Source of the DNA: Trema orientale
Taxonomy: Eukaryota; Streptophyta; Magnoliopsida; Rosales; Cannabaceae
DNA length: 64,000 nucleotides
Reading direction: 5' to 3'
Assembly (NCBI GenBank): GCA_002914845.1
Contig: JXTC01000521.1
Location: 74,496-138,495 of the forward strand
The notes under the pieces are model-generated. The model saw only the letters and a program-made list of their open reading frames with translations. It did no database searches and was not told the DNA's origin. Positions 1-11,901 of the stretch are shown here, one piece after another (position 1 is the first letter of the stretch; the number at the start of each line of letters is the position of its first letter). The translations under genes and the position numbers were made by a program.

Positions 1-785
1 GATTTTAATACATACCTCGGATATAGCCTTGCCAATAACCTTCCAGTATCGTTGGTAGAAAATTACATGGAAGCCATCCGGTCCCGAGGATTTGGTCGAG
101 CCCATAGAAAACACCATATCTTTGATTTCCTCCTCTGTATAAGGAGCTTGTAGATATTCAGTCATGGAGTCGGTCACACGTCTGTTGACACAATATATAA
201 TCTAGAGAGTTGATGAATTATTCGGCCAGGTACTAGAGAAGATATATGAGAAATATTCTTCAACAGTACTGATGATTCCGTCTCTATCATCATGCCAAAC
301 CCCATTTCTATCCTCCAGACTGACAATAGTGTTTTTATTTCGTCGTTGAGAGGCCTTTTGCATGAAAAAGGTGGTGTTCTTATCCCCCCCTTTTAACCAA
401 TCTGATCTCAATCTCTGTCTCCAGTAGTCTTCCTCCAACTAAATTAATCTATCATGCTCTTTTTCCAGATGCTGAATTTTCTGCCAGTTATCGGTGTTTC
501 TAGCTCCCAGGTAAGCCTTCGCCAACTTTTTTGGATATTCTTCATTTTTCTGGTAATGCTAAAACTTGTTGCTGCTCCAAATCTTCAAGAAGTGAGCACA
601 GGTATCGAGTTTGCTTTTGAGGAGATTGACATTAATGATTCCTCCCCCAACAGAGCTTAGCCAAGCCTCTTTTACCACTTCGACACAATCTGCTTTCTTT
701 GTCCAGAAAGGTTTAAATCTAAAGCTTTTACTAGGTTGACCAATGCTAGGGGCATTGTTAGGATTGGTCTCAAGAATCAGTCGCA

Positions 786-1400
786 CTACTCTGTGGTCAC
801 TACCCCAGTAGTCTTTATGAAAAACTCTGAAAGAAGGGGAAAGAAGTTACCAAGTAGAGGTACCTGTAAAGCGGTCCAGTCTCTCTTGGATATTGCCAAG
901 CCCCTCTTGTCTGTTATCCCAGGTAAGCTTTGACCCTGCATGTCCCAGGTAAGCTTTGGCCCTGCATATCCTATGTCTTGCAAATGACAATAGTCCAGAG
1001 CAGCTCGAAACTTGTTCATTTCTGTCCACGCTCTATAATTACCTCCCATTTTCTCATTCCAGGTAAGTATCTCATTGAAATCACCCTTACAAAGCCAGGG
1101 GATATTAACCTTGTTGTTGCCGGTTACTATAGCATCTATATGGTATTTTGAAAAGTTTATAACTTCTATGTCCCAAGTCACTTTCCAAAAAAGAGCAAGT
1201 CCACCACTCGTACCTTCGTTGTCCACAGTTAGGCCTTGTGTGAAGCCGAGTTTTCCGCGTAACGCTTGAGCTCTTCTACCCCATAACCAAGTTTCGGAGA
1301 GGAAGAGAAGAGATGGGGAAAATCTTCGGATTAAAGCCCGGAGTCTATCTAATGCTCGAGGGTTCCCCAAACCTCGAGCATTCCAAACTATGAGACTCAT
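786..1400 (-). pseudogene. LINE apurinic-type endonuclease domain, internally deleted
   Basis: The frame begins MSLIVWNARGLGNPRAL, the standard start of the LINE endonuclease/exonuclease/phosphatase domain (N of WNARGL binds metal), followed by LSETW (catalytic E) and CKGDFNEIL (the GDFN motif). Between the middle of the domain and GDFN the family normally has a segment with FYG; here it is missing, so the domain is internally deleted. A short tandem duplication at about 920-965 (CCAGGTAAGCTTTG repeated) disrupts the C-terminal part. Non-functional. Confidence 0.8.
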
Positions 1401-2140
1401 TGATCCCGGCAGGGTTGCTGAGCAACCTCCACCGATCCAGGGACATTTGAAATATCCCTCAAGGCAATACGCTTCGATCCATCAACATCTTCGAGCATGG
1501 AACTCTGTTCTACCTCAGTCTTCTGTTTCCTAGTCATGGGACAATGCCGAGCATGATTCTTGGAAGGGGTAGATCTCCCTGGTGCTCGTCCTTTGACACT
1601 CTGGCATTAAGAAGGCGGTTTGGTGTTCTGGCATAGAGCACCAGCATTGAACTTAAGGATAACAAGGTTATTGTTTACTTGGGGTGGACCCACTTCTTTG
1701 AAAATATCCTCAGCTGCCTCCGCACTTTGACCTTCAGTGGACGCATTCAGCTTTTTTTGGGTGTCCGCCTTTTCTTTTGGCAGATCATGCGTAATTGCTT
1801 CTTTTTCAAGAGGTTGTTCCACGTGGGTCTCACCAACTTTTGCCTCATTTTTTCCCTCAAAGCAGAGTACCACGCATTTGTTTTGATTTTTGAAATCCAC
1901 TGATTGCTCTACCAACTCTGCATCCGGTTTTGGATTGAATTTTGGAGTGGGGTAGGATCAGGACTTTGTCTTCGGAAGTGGATCTCGCTCGTTTTGCGCC
2001 GCAATAGTGGTTGGTTCCACCCTCTGCTTGTGTTGTTCTGATGAGAGCTTACTAGAGGAGCTTTCGTCTCTTCCTCGGTTTAAAAGAGAGATACTGCTTC
2101 GGATGAGAGTGGATTCTATTATCAAACTGCTTGGAGATAA

Positions 2141-2329
2141 CTATTTGTTAAAAGGGCGTTGGAGGTGTGAACCCTGTAGCCACTCGCCATAATTATAACA
2201 TCCAGTCTTCAGTGCTTCCTTTGCTGCTCCTTCCAGACAATCAGCCAGCACATGACTTATCAATCCACAATAGAAACAAAAATCAGGGAGCTTCTCATAT
2301 TTGAAATCAACCCAGATCAATCTTTTCAT
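2141..2329 (-). pseudogene. LINE ORF1 fragment with CCHC zinc knuckle
   Basis: A 62-residue open stretch contains LPDFCFYCGLISHVLADC, which fits C-x2-C-x4-H-x4-C, the zinc knuckle found at the end of the nucleic-acid-binding ORF1 protein of plant LINEs. The preceding domain is absent and the frame closes soon after the knuckle. It belongs to the LINE spanning 1-2335. Confidence 0.75.
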
Positions 2330-2335
2330 CCTAAA

Positions 2336-3218
2336 AATTAAAACTAGTAATTTGTTTTAGTTCATGGATTAGTATGGAATAAATTTAGCTTTAAAAACCG
2401 TGTTTGGAATACTTTTAATATGACTTTTGATTTCTTGTCCTCTTTTATCTATTTTATATATGCCTTAATAATTGTGTAGGGTGCAACATATGGTGGCAAA
2501 TATAACTCCCCTTAAGTGATATAGATAGTCAAAAGACCAAATTAACCCCATCTAGTTGTATATGAAAGTTTGAAATCGATTCTCGTATCCAAGAGAACAT
2601 GGCCAAGCCACCAACGTACAGTCATCGATTCTCGCATGTACAGGGCCAAGCTGCCAGACTCACCTTGGCCTAGTGAACTCGCTTCCGCCGGTAACAAGCC
2701 CCAATGACCGTACTTTGCCCTTACAAATCTAATCGTAGTATTAAGCCTCTACAATGCTAAAAAATTGATGAAATGCACTGAAGCATTTCAAGAAGGATAA
2801 TTTTCGGTTGAGAATAATTTTTTTTTTCCTAGTTAAATGCAGTAGAAAATATATTACATTCAACTCAGTTTTAGACTCCACCAACTTTTAAATTAATTTT
2901 TCTATGTAATTTATTTTATGTGCATTATGGACTAGTCAAAACTTATGTTCTTATTCTTAATTTTCACCTTATCACTAATCACTATCTAGGCATAACAGTA
3001 TGAATTGATACGAAGAGCACAGAACTGAATTTGAACAATAACCCCTCATTAAAAATATTTTCAGAAACAGATAAAGGTAATGATATATTGGCAAATCAAT
3101 ATATCTGATAGAACAAAATATATAGATGTTTTGCAGTCATATTTATTGTTAGTCTACCACTTCCGAAAACCAGAAGAGTCGACTCTCAGCAGTTATTTTG
3201 AATCCAGGGGCATTAACC
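2336..3218. other. Intergenic, no gene seen
   Basis: AT-rich DNA between the LINE fragment and the 3' end of the small mitochondrial gene. The last roughly 100 bases before 3219 are probably 3' untranslated sequence of that gene. No convincing open frame or paired repeat was seen. Confidence 0.5.
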
Positions 3219-5126
3219 TCAGTCCTGGACTTCTTGCTTCTTCTCACTTCCTCTGAGATACCATCCCACAGCACCAAAAGCAGTAATCACACCTGCTACA
3301 ACTGCATAATTCCGGTACTTGTCAGTAGATACTTTTTCAGTTGATGCTCCTGAAGTAGAGGCCGTGGCACTAGGTTTGGCCTCTGTTGCCGAAGCCCCAG
3401 AGCTCGCAGAAGGGTTCTCTTCTGGTTTAGGGCCCTGAAAAAATAAATAAATAAATAACAAACAAAAAATAATAAATAATATATTAAAAAAAAAAAAAAA
3501 TTCACACCATTAAGCATAGGCTCAAGCAAAAGCAATAAATTTAGGCTAAAAAGAGTGAATTGTGACTGCTTGAGATTGAAATACACCAAGTCCAAAGCTT
3601 GAACGGAAAAGTAAGAAGGCAACTAGGATCGAAGCGCAAAATGCATTATAATTAAGCAATTTGGCTTAAAAGAAAAATAAAGTTTTACCACATAACCTCT
3701 GTAGAATAATTGGCCCTCACATCTTTTGTTTAACTTCTACAGGAGAATGTCATATGTTCATAAATAAATTTTGAAGCACATAAATATACAAGCACCAGAA
3801 ATGGTTCATTTAAGTCTAGAAAGAATAGCCTAATATTTTGTCCACATACAAGTTCTTAATCAACTAAACTTGTCAATTAGTGACAGCAATTGGATACATT
3901 TTTTTTTTTAACTTCCTGTCAGCAACAAATTATATTGCATAGCTGAAAAGAAACTTCCAACTTTGCCATCATAGAAAATGATATACAACCTCGGTAAACA
4001 AGTGATGATCAACATAATATTTTGGATCAATAAAAGCAAACACAACTTATAATTACACTAGTATATTGGACAGTATAGTCATACCTTGCGTGCAAGCTTC
4101 TCTAGCTTCTCCTGCTCAGTTTTCTGAAATTTCAAATATTTTACAGAAACAATAAGATGACAATACCATAGTAAACTTTGAAGCAGCAAATACTCAACAA
4201 AAATAAACATGTTAAATGCTCTCGAAAAAGCAGAGAGAAAGAGAGGGTTGAGCAATTCCTCTGTACGAAATTAGGATTAGTTTATAGCATAGAGCTGATG
4301 TGCGAACATCACCAGCAAATCGACATAGGAATACAGAACTGATCATTAAAACGGTCAATCCCATTTTCTAAGACTCTTGCTTAGTCACCGTTTTGTATCT
4401 TGACTTATGTATTAAAAGTATAACAAAGGGTGAAGATCTTCTCACACATCTTCAGAAAATCTACACCATGCATTTCATATTTAAAATATAACATACATAA
4501 CCAAGCAAGGCCTTAATCATCAACAAATATGCTAACTGGTCATTGAACCCAATACATCAAAGCAAATGTAATTCCAGAAAAGCAAAGCTTGCAAACACTC
4601 ATTTTCCACACACATATTGTAAACTTACTAGTTCAAATACAAAACAGCCAACCAGGTAAACAGTACCCAAAAAAAAAAAAGCTATAGTTGCAACTTCTTC
4701 ATTTAAAAATAATAAAAAGCCTCTGAACTATGCCAATTCCAGCAGGTTTCGGTTGTAACAACTTTTAAGTTTTAACCTTATTCATCAAAACCCACCTCAA
4801 AAATCATTAAAGTTTATCGAGATTATTCCACTTATCTAGCCCAAATTACTTAACATAGAGCAAAGAAATTACGAACGATACTAACAATGATACAATACCA
4901 AAAAATTCATATAAAATTAGCCCTTTTGTTCATAATCTGATAACATGACTCCAATCAAGGCAGATTGACATATATATAAGGAATAATAAATATGAAGCGA
5001 ATTTAGTTAGAAGAATACCTTAATATAAACATTTTCGGCAGCTTTTTCCTCCTCGCTTAAAACTTTGCCACCACTTGAGAACCTCCGAGTACGAGATGCA
5101 AATCTTGCAGCAATCCTCGACGCCAT
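3219..5126 (-). CDS. Small mitochondrial IF1-like protein (At2g27730 type), 3 exons, 120 aa
   Basis: Exons, in transcript order: 5126-5019 (36 codons), 4123-4085 (13 codons), 3434-3219 (71 codons plus stop). All junctions are GT..AG and in phase 0. The protein starts MASRIAARFASRTRRFSSGG, a typical mitochondrial presequence (Arg/Ser-rich, no acids). Next comes KVLSEEEKAAENVYIKK and EQEKLEKLARK, a charged helix resembling the ATPase inhibitor (IF1) region, then a Ser/Ala/Pro-rich linker and a single hydrophobic segment NYAVVAGVITAFGAVGWYL near residues 90-110, with a short charged tail. Known: the Arabidopsis relative At2g27730 is a mitochondrial protein related to the putative F1F0-ATPase inhibitor At5g04750. 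Inference: an inner-membrane-anchored partner or regulator of the ATP synthase. The exact role is not shown by the sequence. Confidence 0.88.
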
Positions 5127-5460
5127 TTCTGTAAATCAATGGAAAATAATAATCTACAAAATTTCAGAAGCCATAGTATAGCTCATATTTTGAATCATCC
5201 CCAAATTGAAAATTTTAACCCTAATTACAAGATTTAGGGTTTCAATTGAAAAAACGAAATTGATACACAAAAGGGAAAAGAAAACAGAAAATAGAAATAG
5301 GAAAAAAAAATAAAATCTCAAAAGAATCGAATAGTGATAGCAACAAGAAGGCGAGAAGTTGTGAATGAGACGAGAAAGAATAGTACTTGAGGAGCTTTTA
5401 CTTGTTTATATGGGCTTTAAACCTTTTACAGGGTTTATAATTAAGGGAGTGGATTCAAGT
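5127..5460 (-). promoter_or_regulatory. Leader and proximal upstream region of the IF1-like gene
   Basis: Directly upstream of the start codon lies an A-rich leader typical of plants, reaching to about 5400. No TATA box was pinned down with confidence. A short upstream intron cannot be excluded. Confidence 0.3.
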
Positions 5461-7570
5461 TTACGACACTCATTAGGGGTAGTTTGGCACGGGGAGTTCA
5501 TACTCTATTGGTCCTAAACCTCACTTTGGTCCATCAATTTTAAATTTTATCATTTTTACCATTACGGTCTTGTTTGGTGCACGTATTATATTATCTTTTA
5601 CTGTATTAAGTTATATTATATGGCATTTATCTTATACAGAACCATGTTTAATTTTGCATTGTATCAAAGAGTGGTATTAATTACAACATATTTGGTGAGC
5701 AATTGTACTGTATATTAGAATATAAAAGCTTAAACAAACTGTTGACTTATAAGCTTAATGGAATTTCGATCACCAATAGATTGGTCGTATTCAATGAAAA
5801 CTCGCTACTCACAAGTAATCATTGTACATGCACATAAGCACACAGCCACCAACCTGAATGCTCACTGGCAGCATAAGTTAAAATCAATAATGCTTTCAAA
5901 TGTCACTTCTTAGTGACATAAATACACCTTGCAAAAGCAAGTAAAATAGAGCAGTGTTTACAAAAATATTTCCTTTGCTAAGAACAAACTTGTTTTTGTA
6001 TCGATGATACTGACAGCAAACAAAGCCATGCATTGCATTGCGTTGGAAACCTAAAACCAAGGGAGAAAAATAAAAAATAAAAAAATCAAATCCCATAAGC
6101 AAATATGACCAAATAAAGCTCATATCTTCGTCTTCTTCTTCTTCTTTTTCTTTTTTTTTTTTATTTTTTTATTTTAACAAACACCCTAAGATCTCTATGA
6201 TGTTATGTGGACATCATAAGCAATCAACCACATTAGATAAAAGAAAACTGAGGCTAGAGAGAGAAAGAGCTCCTGGCATGATGAAAAACTACAAATATTT
6301 AGGTCCAGAACAAGACTGTAGTAAATATGCATCTTCCAACCTACATTGTAACTATCTCTAATAAAAAAGGATGAAATAAACATTCAACACATGAAAAAAA
6401 TGAAACATAAATGAAAGCAGGATATTCAACACAGTAAGCCAACAAGCAAAAAATTTCATTAATTTTATTGTCAACCTTACTCCTAATTGGTAATAAGAAC
6501 TGTTATTATGGATGATTAATTCTTTAACTTTTTTGAACCCTGTTCTCTTAATTTCATCTACTAATTGAAATTTGGAGTTCGTTGTTAACTTGTTCTTGTT
6601 TAGGCTGCTTCTTTAACCAGAGTTCTAAATCTTACTCCAAGTGTTTCTCCGGTTATTAATTGAAACCAGGTAAACAACAACTCTGACATGTTCAGTTTAG
6701 CTTCTTAATGGACTTTTCTCCTTCCTGAACTACTCATAACCTCAACAACTAATATGTCAGAAACTGAATATCGTAGTTACCTAACAAAGTGTATCTGCTA
6801 ACCTTCCAATATGGAAGTTTGTCTACTGTGCACAAATATTAGAGCAATATATAAATGGGAAGACAAAAAGGTATAGTCAAATTCACTTGAATTGTAAGTA
6901 GATCAATTCTATCCCTTTACTGTCCTTTTGTCAATCATATCCCCCAACCCCATACCACCCCAAAAGGTTAAAATAAACACAAACACACGTACGCAAACAT
7001 GCAATGGTCTTTGATTCTACATCTATTTCCACCGAATGATGTCTAAATGACAAATCTTATTATTTGCTGCTTGGAATAAAAATCTTACACACCTAGCACC
7101 TTCATCATATAGAAAAACTTCGTTCTAGTAACGGCAAATCAAAACATCAAGTTAATGCAACAAAAGCCAAGTGTAGTGTTTTCTCTAACAATGACAGCAT
7201 AAAACAACAAACAGGTATGACAAAATAAAATCAGAAAATTCAAGGAGGGTTGTCGTTGGCAGATTCACTAGTTTCTAAGCCATCACAATATAAATGAGAA
7301 AATAATAAAGTTATAAGTTTGCTTTACATAGACAAACTTGATGGAGCTTTGAATTCAACATCATGGCACAACTCATGAACCACCTAAGGACTAAGGTGAG
7401 CTCATTGGTCTGCTGGTTTTCTCTGCCTCCAACCTCACTGCTATAAAATCCTATTGAATTCAAAGCAACAACTTATTATTTGCTTCTAGTAATCTGGCTT
7501 TAATTGATAAATCAAAATGCTTAAACCCAGAATGAAAATGGTTAATATTTTTTTTTTTTTCCACATTTAG
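5461..7570. other. AT-rich region, no supported gene
   Basis: No coding exon is convincing here. At about 6127-6177 there is a (CTT)n and poly(T) tract that would read as Glu-rich on the minus strand; it might be a relic of the acidic region of the hnRNP Q-like pseudogene to the right, but it stands alone and may just be a microsatellite. The sequence near 5570 (GTCTTGTTTGGTGC) resembles a Harbinger-type MITE end, but I could not find a matching partner. Confidence 0.35.
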
Positions 7571-7955
7571 CAATCCATAGAAACAAAATTTTGGCTTGAA
7601 CAAGAAGATTCAATCTTCTCATCAAACTCGACTGGCTCAGAAGCCGATGATGATGCTTGTGCCTTAGCCCTTGGCATGTTATGTATCTAATAATATAAAG
7701 CTTGCAAGGGAACTGTGAAGAAGGCACAAAGGCCAGAAGAATTCAAGGGTTGAAGTATACACAAATCGAAAGGAGGAAACAAAATGAAAGGCCAGAGAAA
7801 AGACTCGAGGGCCTTACAATTTGGAGGATAGGTGATGTTTGAATTATAGTTACAATGATTATGAAGGTATTTGTGAAAAAGAAAGAAATCAATTTGTTGA
7901 ATAAGACTGATGTCCAGAAAAATCATATTGGAAAGTTTTTAACTATCTTCATTCG

Positions 7956-7969
7956 AGCAGGTGCATTTT
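7956..7969. repeat. Target site duplication of the LINE tail, left copy
   Basis: AGCAGGTGCATTTT, identical to the copy at 8537-8550 on the other side of the insertion. Confidence 0.85.
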
Positions 7970-8536
7970 TGTTTTTATAAGAAACGAGAAAAATATATAT
8001 TAAAAAAAAAACGAAGTACAAGGACGGGACCAGGGGTCCCCAAGAAAAACAAACACAACCATCCGGCACTAGACCTATAAGACCGAATTCAAGAGGGAAA
8101 ACCCCAACTAATCTAACAATCCCCAATTCTCAACAAATCGAAGAGATTGACATTTTTAGACTCTTTAGCATTCTTAAGCCAAACAGCCCCCCAAACCGTA
8201 ATTTTATCCCATAACTCTCCCTCGATAGAGGAAACATCTTCAAAAATTCGCTGGTTTCTTTCAGACCAAACCCCCACAAAAGTGCTAAGACGAAAACATT
8301 CCAAAGAGAACTCCTTCTTTTACCGCCTCCTACTCCCCCCCGGTCCATGAGCAAGTCCGAACAAGCACGGGGAGAACCCATTTCGTTTTAAAGACTTCCA
8401 AGAGCCTCCACCAGAGTTTGGAAACATATTCACAGTGAATAAACAAATGGTTAATATCTTCCCAGTTAGCTTTGCACAACACAAGGAGATAAGGCTTGAA
8501 GAGGCCTTCTTCTTTGCAACAAATCATAGATTTTCA
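7970..8536 (-). mobile_element. 5'-truncated LINE tail with 14-bp target site duplication
   Basis: The minus strand encodes the zinc-binding domain found after the LINE reverse transcriptase (VLCKANWEDINHLFIHC, fitting C..H..C) and the usual tail with SERNQRIFE. It is flanked by the direct repeat AGCAGGTGCATTTT at 7956-7969 and 8537-8550, so it is a complete insertion that was truncated on arrival. The 3' end (low coordinates) is A-rich in the minus orientation. It sits inside the presumed leader intron of the hnRNP Q-like pseudogene, in the same orientation. Confidence 0.85.
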
Positions 8537-8550
8537 AGCAGGTGCATTTT
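8537..8550. repeat. Target site duplication of the LINE tail, right copy
   Basis: AGCAGGTGCATTTT, identical to 7956-7969. Confidence 0.85.
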
Positions 8551-9711
8551 ATCCCTCATTAGAAAGTAGGAAAAACAGATAAAAAAATAAAAATAGAATT
8601 TGACATTCAAGGAAATGAACCATACATAATAGAAACAGAAACTATGGTACAAACAATGGAGATCCTATGATTCTTAATGCAAATAAAAGACACAACAAAG
8701 AACTGTACAATGTCCTAACTAGATTTACACAGATATAACAGGAAAACACGGCCACAGCATAATTTAATTTAATCTATTCAAAAGAAAAGTCCAAAATAGA
8801 CCCACCAATCAGTGTGCCTTTTCTGGAATAAATTTTTAAACCAGAACTGAGATGGATAGTATATAAACATATATAAAAGATTTCTTACTAGCTCTACGAC
8901 TACATACAGCCATAAATACATACATAATACATATATTATATAATATATGTACGTACACACAGATATGTGGTTTAATAGCTCAACCATTTAAAAAATGGAC
9001 CCAAATAATTCAATAAATTCAGAAACCCAGTTGGAATGGGACACAACCCATCTCATATTCTGGCAAACCATAAACAATTAGCCCAAAATTTCGAAAAGAG
9101 AAAGCCATATCTTCTCATTTCAAGCCAATTCCACAATCCAATGGATTAAAACATAATAACAAAACGAATAATGTATATTTTTACTTGAACATCTCAAGCT
9201 TAGAATAGGAGAATTAAATGTGTACATGTATATACATATATAAATCTAGAGAGAGAGAGAGTAGCGAAGAAGCTACCTGGAATGATTTTTTTTTTCCCGT
9301 CTTTTTGGTCGAAAAGGTGGAGCAGGCGAGCGAAAACAAAAGTATGAGCTTGAGAAAATTTCGTTATTGTCTCACTATCAGAGTGAGCCCTAAACCGACC
9401 AGTTTGGGAATTTTTTCGGAATACATATATATATTTATATATCACCGGAGGGAGACCGTACATAAATGTCATAAATTATCCTCACTTTATAATTACGAAA
9501 AGAGGCTAGTGTAGTTTTTTATTTTTTCTTACAGACTGACCATCTTGATGAAACGCTTTACGTAAGGTATTTTGGGAAGAATGGAGCTAGAGAATCGGTA
9601 TCACCGTTATATTTTGATGATCAAAAATCAGGGTAAATTCTATACCTTGATATTTTCTTTAGAAAAAGGGTATAAAATGACTATATTTCATCTTTTTTGG
9701 GAGGGAAAAAA

Positions 9712-10096
9712 ATAGAAAAAAGTTCATATACACCCGTTTTCAAAATTATATTTTCATAAATACTTATTTTTTATTTTTATTTCGTAAATATTCATTTTTA
9801 TACTCGTTTTTAGAGAAATGTAAACCATCACTGTTTTACAGATGATGAAATGTATACCGTGACCTATATTTCATAAATAAAAATTATACTAAAAATTAGC
9901 ATATATTTTAAAATATATACCATTCATATTTTACACATAAAATGTGTACCTCATGGATAAAATTTATATTGTAAATGTGGACCACTCATATTTTACGAAA
10001 CGTGGACCATAAAATGGTTTTTTTGAAAGAAAAATGAAAAAAAGGTATTTATGATAATAAGTTTTAAAAACGGATACTAGGCGTAAATTTCTCAAA
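9712..10096. mobile_element. MITE-like element with imperfect terminal inverted repeats of about 70 bp
   Basis: The left arm (about 9715-9785) contains CCCGTTTTCAAAA and TTTTCATAAATACTTATTTT. The right arm (about 10025-10096) read in reverse contains TCCGTTTTTAAAA and ATCATAAATACCTTTTTTTC. Internal AT-rich sequence repeats short phrases such as TGTACC and CATATTTTAC on both strands. No open frame. The target duplication was not resolved. Confidence 0.5.
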
Positions 10097-10317
10097 AAAA
10101 AAAAACTTAAAGTTTGAGTGTTTTACAATTTAAATCCTAAAGTTTTAAACTTCGCAAAATAATACATGAGATTAGAAATTTCTAAAAATTAATAGTATCG
10201 TGGGTCTTACAACTCTGCGTATCTTCTTTCAATGTCTAGAATAATAATGCACATAGGGGATTTGTCAAGATTCTTCTATAGGTAGCCTACATTCGTGAAT
10301 GCGTGAGTTCTAATTAT

Positions 10318-10908
10318 ATAGGGGAATTTACACCTAAAGGGTGTACTAAATCTTTGTGATGAAAAATAAGACTCACTCATTAATGTTTTTAAAACCAACC
10401 CCAATTGTCATGTCGCACATGCAAAATTACTTGGATACCTCTTCAACAAACTTCAAACTACTTTAGCCACCACCACTAATCTCGATCTCAATCCCAGCGA
10501 CGGCGCATCCGCTCAACTAGGGTCGAAAAATTTCGATCGTGGTCGAACTTGTTCAGTCACTTCTCCCGGTTATTCCTATCATTTTTCAACCGATGGCCGG
10601 AAAATTTTGACTTCGATCGAACATTTTCGACTGGGGTCGAAGCCACCGATCGAAATTTTCGACTGGCATTCAACCGTAGTCGAAAAATTTCGACCCCTAT
10701 CGAACATAGTCAGCCGTCTTCCCGGCACCGCCTCCATCACTTTTGAATTTTTCGACTAGGGTCGAGTCAAGGGTAATTTTAGAACTCTAAAATATTCACT
10801 AAATGACATTGCAATAAGTCTTACTTTTATAAATGATTTATAAGTTATCTCTTTTTTCATCACATGTATTAAAAGAGGGTCAAAATTGATAATCCCCATT
10901 CTAAATTC
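10318..10908. mobile_element. Non-autonomous DNA element with long imperfect inverted ends and a TCGA-rich core
   Basis: Left end starts GGGGAATTTACACC and contains TTTGTGATGAAAAATAAGAC. The right end reversed starts GGGGATTATC and contains ATGTGATGAAAAAAGAGA at nearly the same distance, continuing with patchy similarity for about 100 bp. The core (10515-10765) repeats palindromic phrases such as TCGAAAAATTTCGA and TTTTCGACTGGGGTCGA on both strands. No transposase frame. The class is uncertain; length and ends would fit a small Mutator-type derivative. Confidence 0.45.
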
Positions 10909-11901
10909 CGGGAGGGGGGCGAGGGGTTTGGATGGGGGAATTGATAGTTAGAAATAGGAAATTAGAATAGGTATCTACTTTGGACACAATTTTAAAAATA
11001 CGTCCGTTCTTATAATGACTTTAAAAATTTTCTTCCTTGAGGCCCCTGGAAAAAGAATGACTCTAGCATATTTGATCAGACCCTACCCCGTGGAGCAGTT
11101 GGAAGCAGCACTTGATTGCTGTCCAAGTTGTTAGAGCCATTACCCAGTTTGTGTAGAAATTTCCCGGCAAGCGGCAAGTTTATAGTTTAGTAAACCTCAT
11201 CTGCTACTGTATTTAAATCACTCCAAATTTTGATCTTTGCTTTGCCACTAAATAAAATTTTCTAAAATGACTATTAAGAGTCTTGCATTCACATTCAGTG
11301 AGCTCAGTTGATAAGCCTGCAACATTCAACACATGGTGGATCTAACATGGAAAAAGACTAAAAGCATGCAGAACAGTAATGCCTTTTCATAAATTAATAT
11401 TGAGACCTTCAGCAACTAAATCGCCCATAAAAAAAATCCTTCCTAATAACCAAAAGAAAAAAAAATGAAGGAAAGAAAAAAAGAAAGATTTTTGGGGAAA
11501 GGGAGAACACCATAACCAAAGTTTTTTCACTCCTGTTCCTCCATGTATTTATGACGAAAACAAAATCTACTCTCACCCCAAGTTTGATCATTATATTCCC
11601 GATCTGACCCAAAATAGGACCAGCACTTGCACATTCCGGCACCCAGCTAAGGGAAAAAATTGTAATTTGTATATAATTGGATCGCAAAGGAGTACTCGAG
11701 AGCAGATTACTCGAGCAGTTTGCCCACTTGTTTTGACAATGAGAACAGAAGTCCTCAACCTTGGTAGACCAGACAGAACTTCAGAGAAAGTAATCAAAAT
11801 CAAAAGACTTAGCCTCTTTATCCAAGTCAAGCACCGCTGATGAATGAGTGTATATTGCCCCTTTATCCGCACTGCAAGTGATTTAAGTTCAGCACCGGTG
11901 T
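10909..11901. other. 3' flank of the SEC23 gene, no other gene seen
   Basis: Contains the probable SEC23 3' untranslated region (about 11500-11901, minus strand) and unassigned AT-rich sequence. Open stretches here lack codon-like character or recognisable motifs. Confidence 0.4.

Larger units (their letters stand above)
1..2335 (-). mobile_element. Decayed LINE (non-LTR retrotransposon), cut by the left window edge
   Basis: Read right to left, this stretch has the order of a plant L1-type LINE: an ORF1 part with a CCHC zinc knuckle (2141-2329), an ORF1 C-terminal part (1607-1915), an endonuclease (786-1400), a linker with the motif RSDWLKGGDKNT (202-438), and the start of the reverse transcriptase with SGPDGF, about bases 1-108. 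Frames change and stops separate the parts, so it is dead. The 5' end is missing: the usual ORF1 N-terminal domain is not seen beyond 2335. The 3' half lies outside the window. Confidence 0.85.
7572..9500 (-). pseudogene. Possible 5' part of an hnRNP Q-like gene, truncated
   Basis: On the minus strand, 7680-7572 reads MPRAKAQASSSASEPVEFDE and soon reaches a stop. This start resembles, from memory, the N-terminus of plant heterogeneous nuclear ribonucleoprotein Q-like proteins (MPRTR..., SEP, DEKV), which continue with a long acidic stretch and RNA-recognition motifs. Those domains are absent. Upstream are a plausible acceptor (TTATTAG before ATACATAAC) and, near 9277, a plausible donor (ATTCCAG/GTAGC) ending a GC-richer leader-like block (about 9277-9450), with a TATA-like stretch near 9430-9445. 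Inference: the promoter, leader exon, leader intron and first coding exon of a duplicated gene, dead because the rest is missing. The identification is weak. Confidence 0.33.

Noticed and set aside
5560-5760. Harbinger-type MITE beginning GTCTTGTTTGGTGC
   Set aside because: A matching inverted end and TTA flanks were not found.
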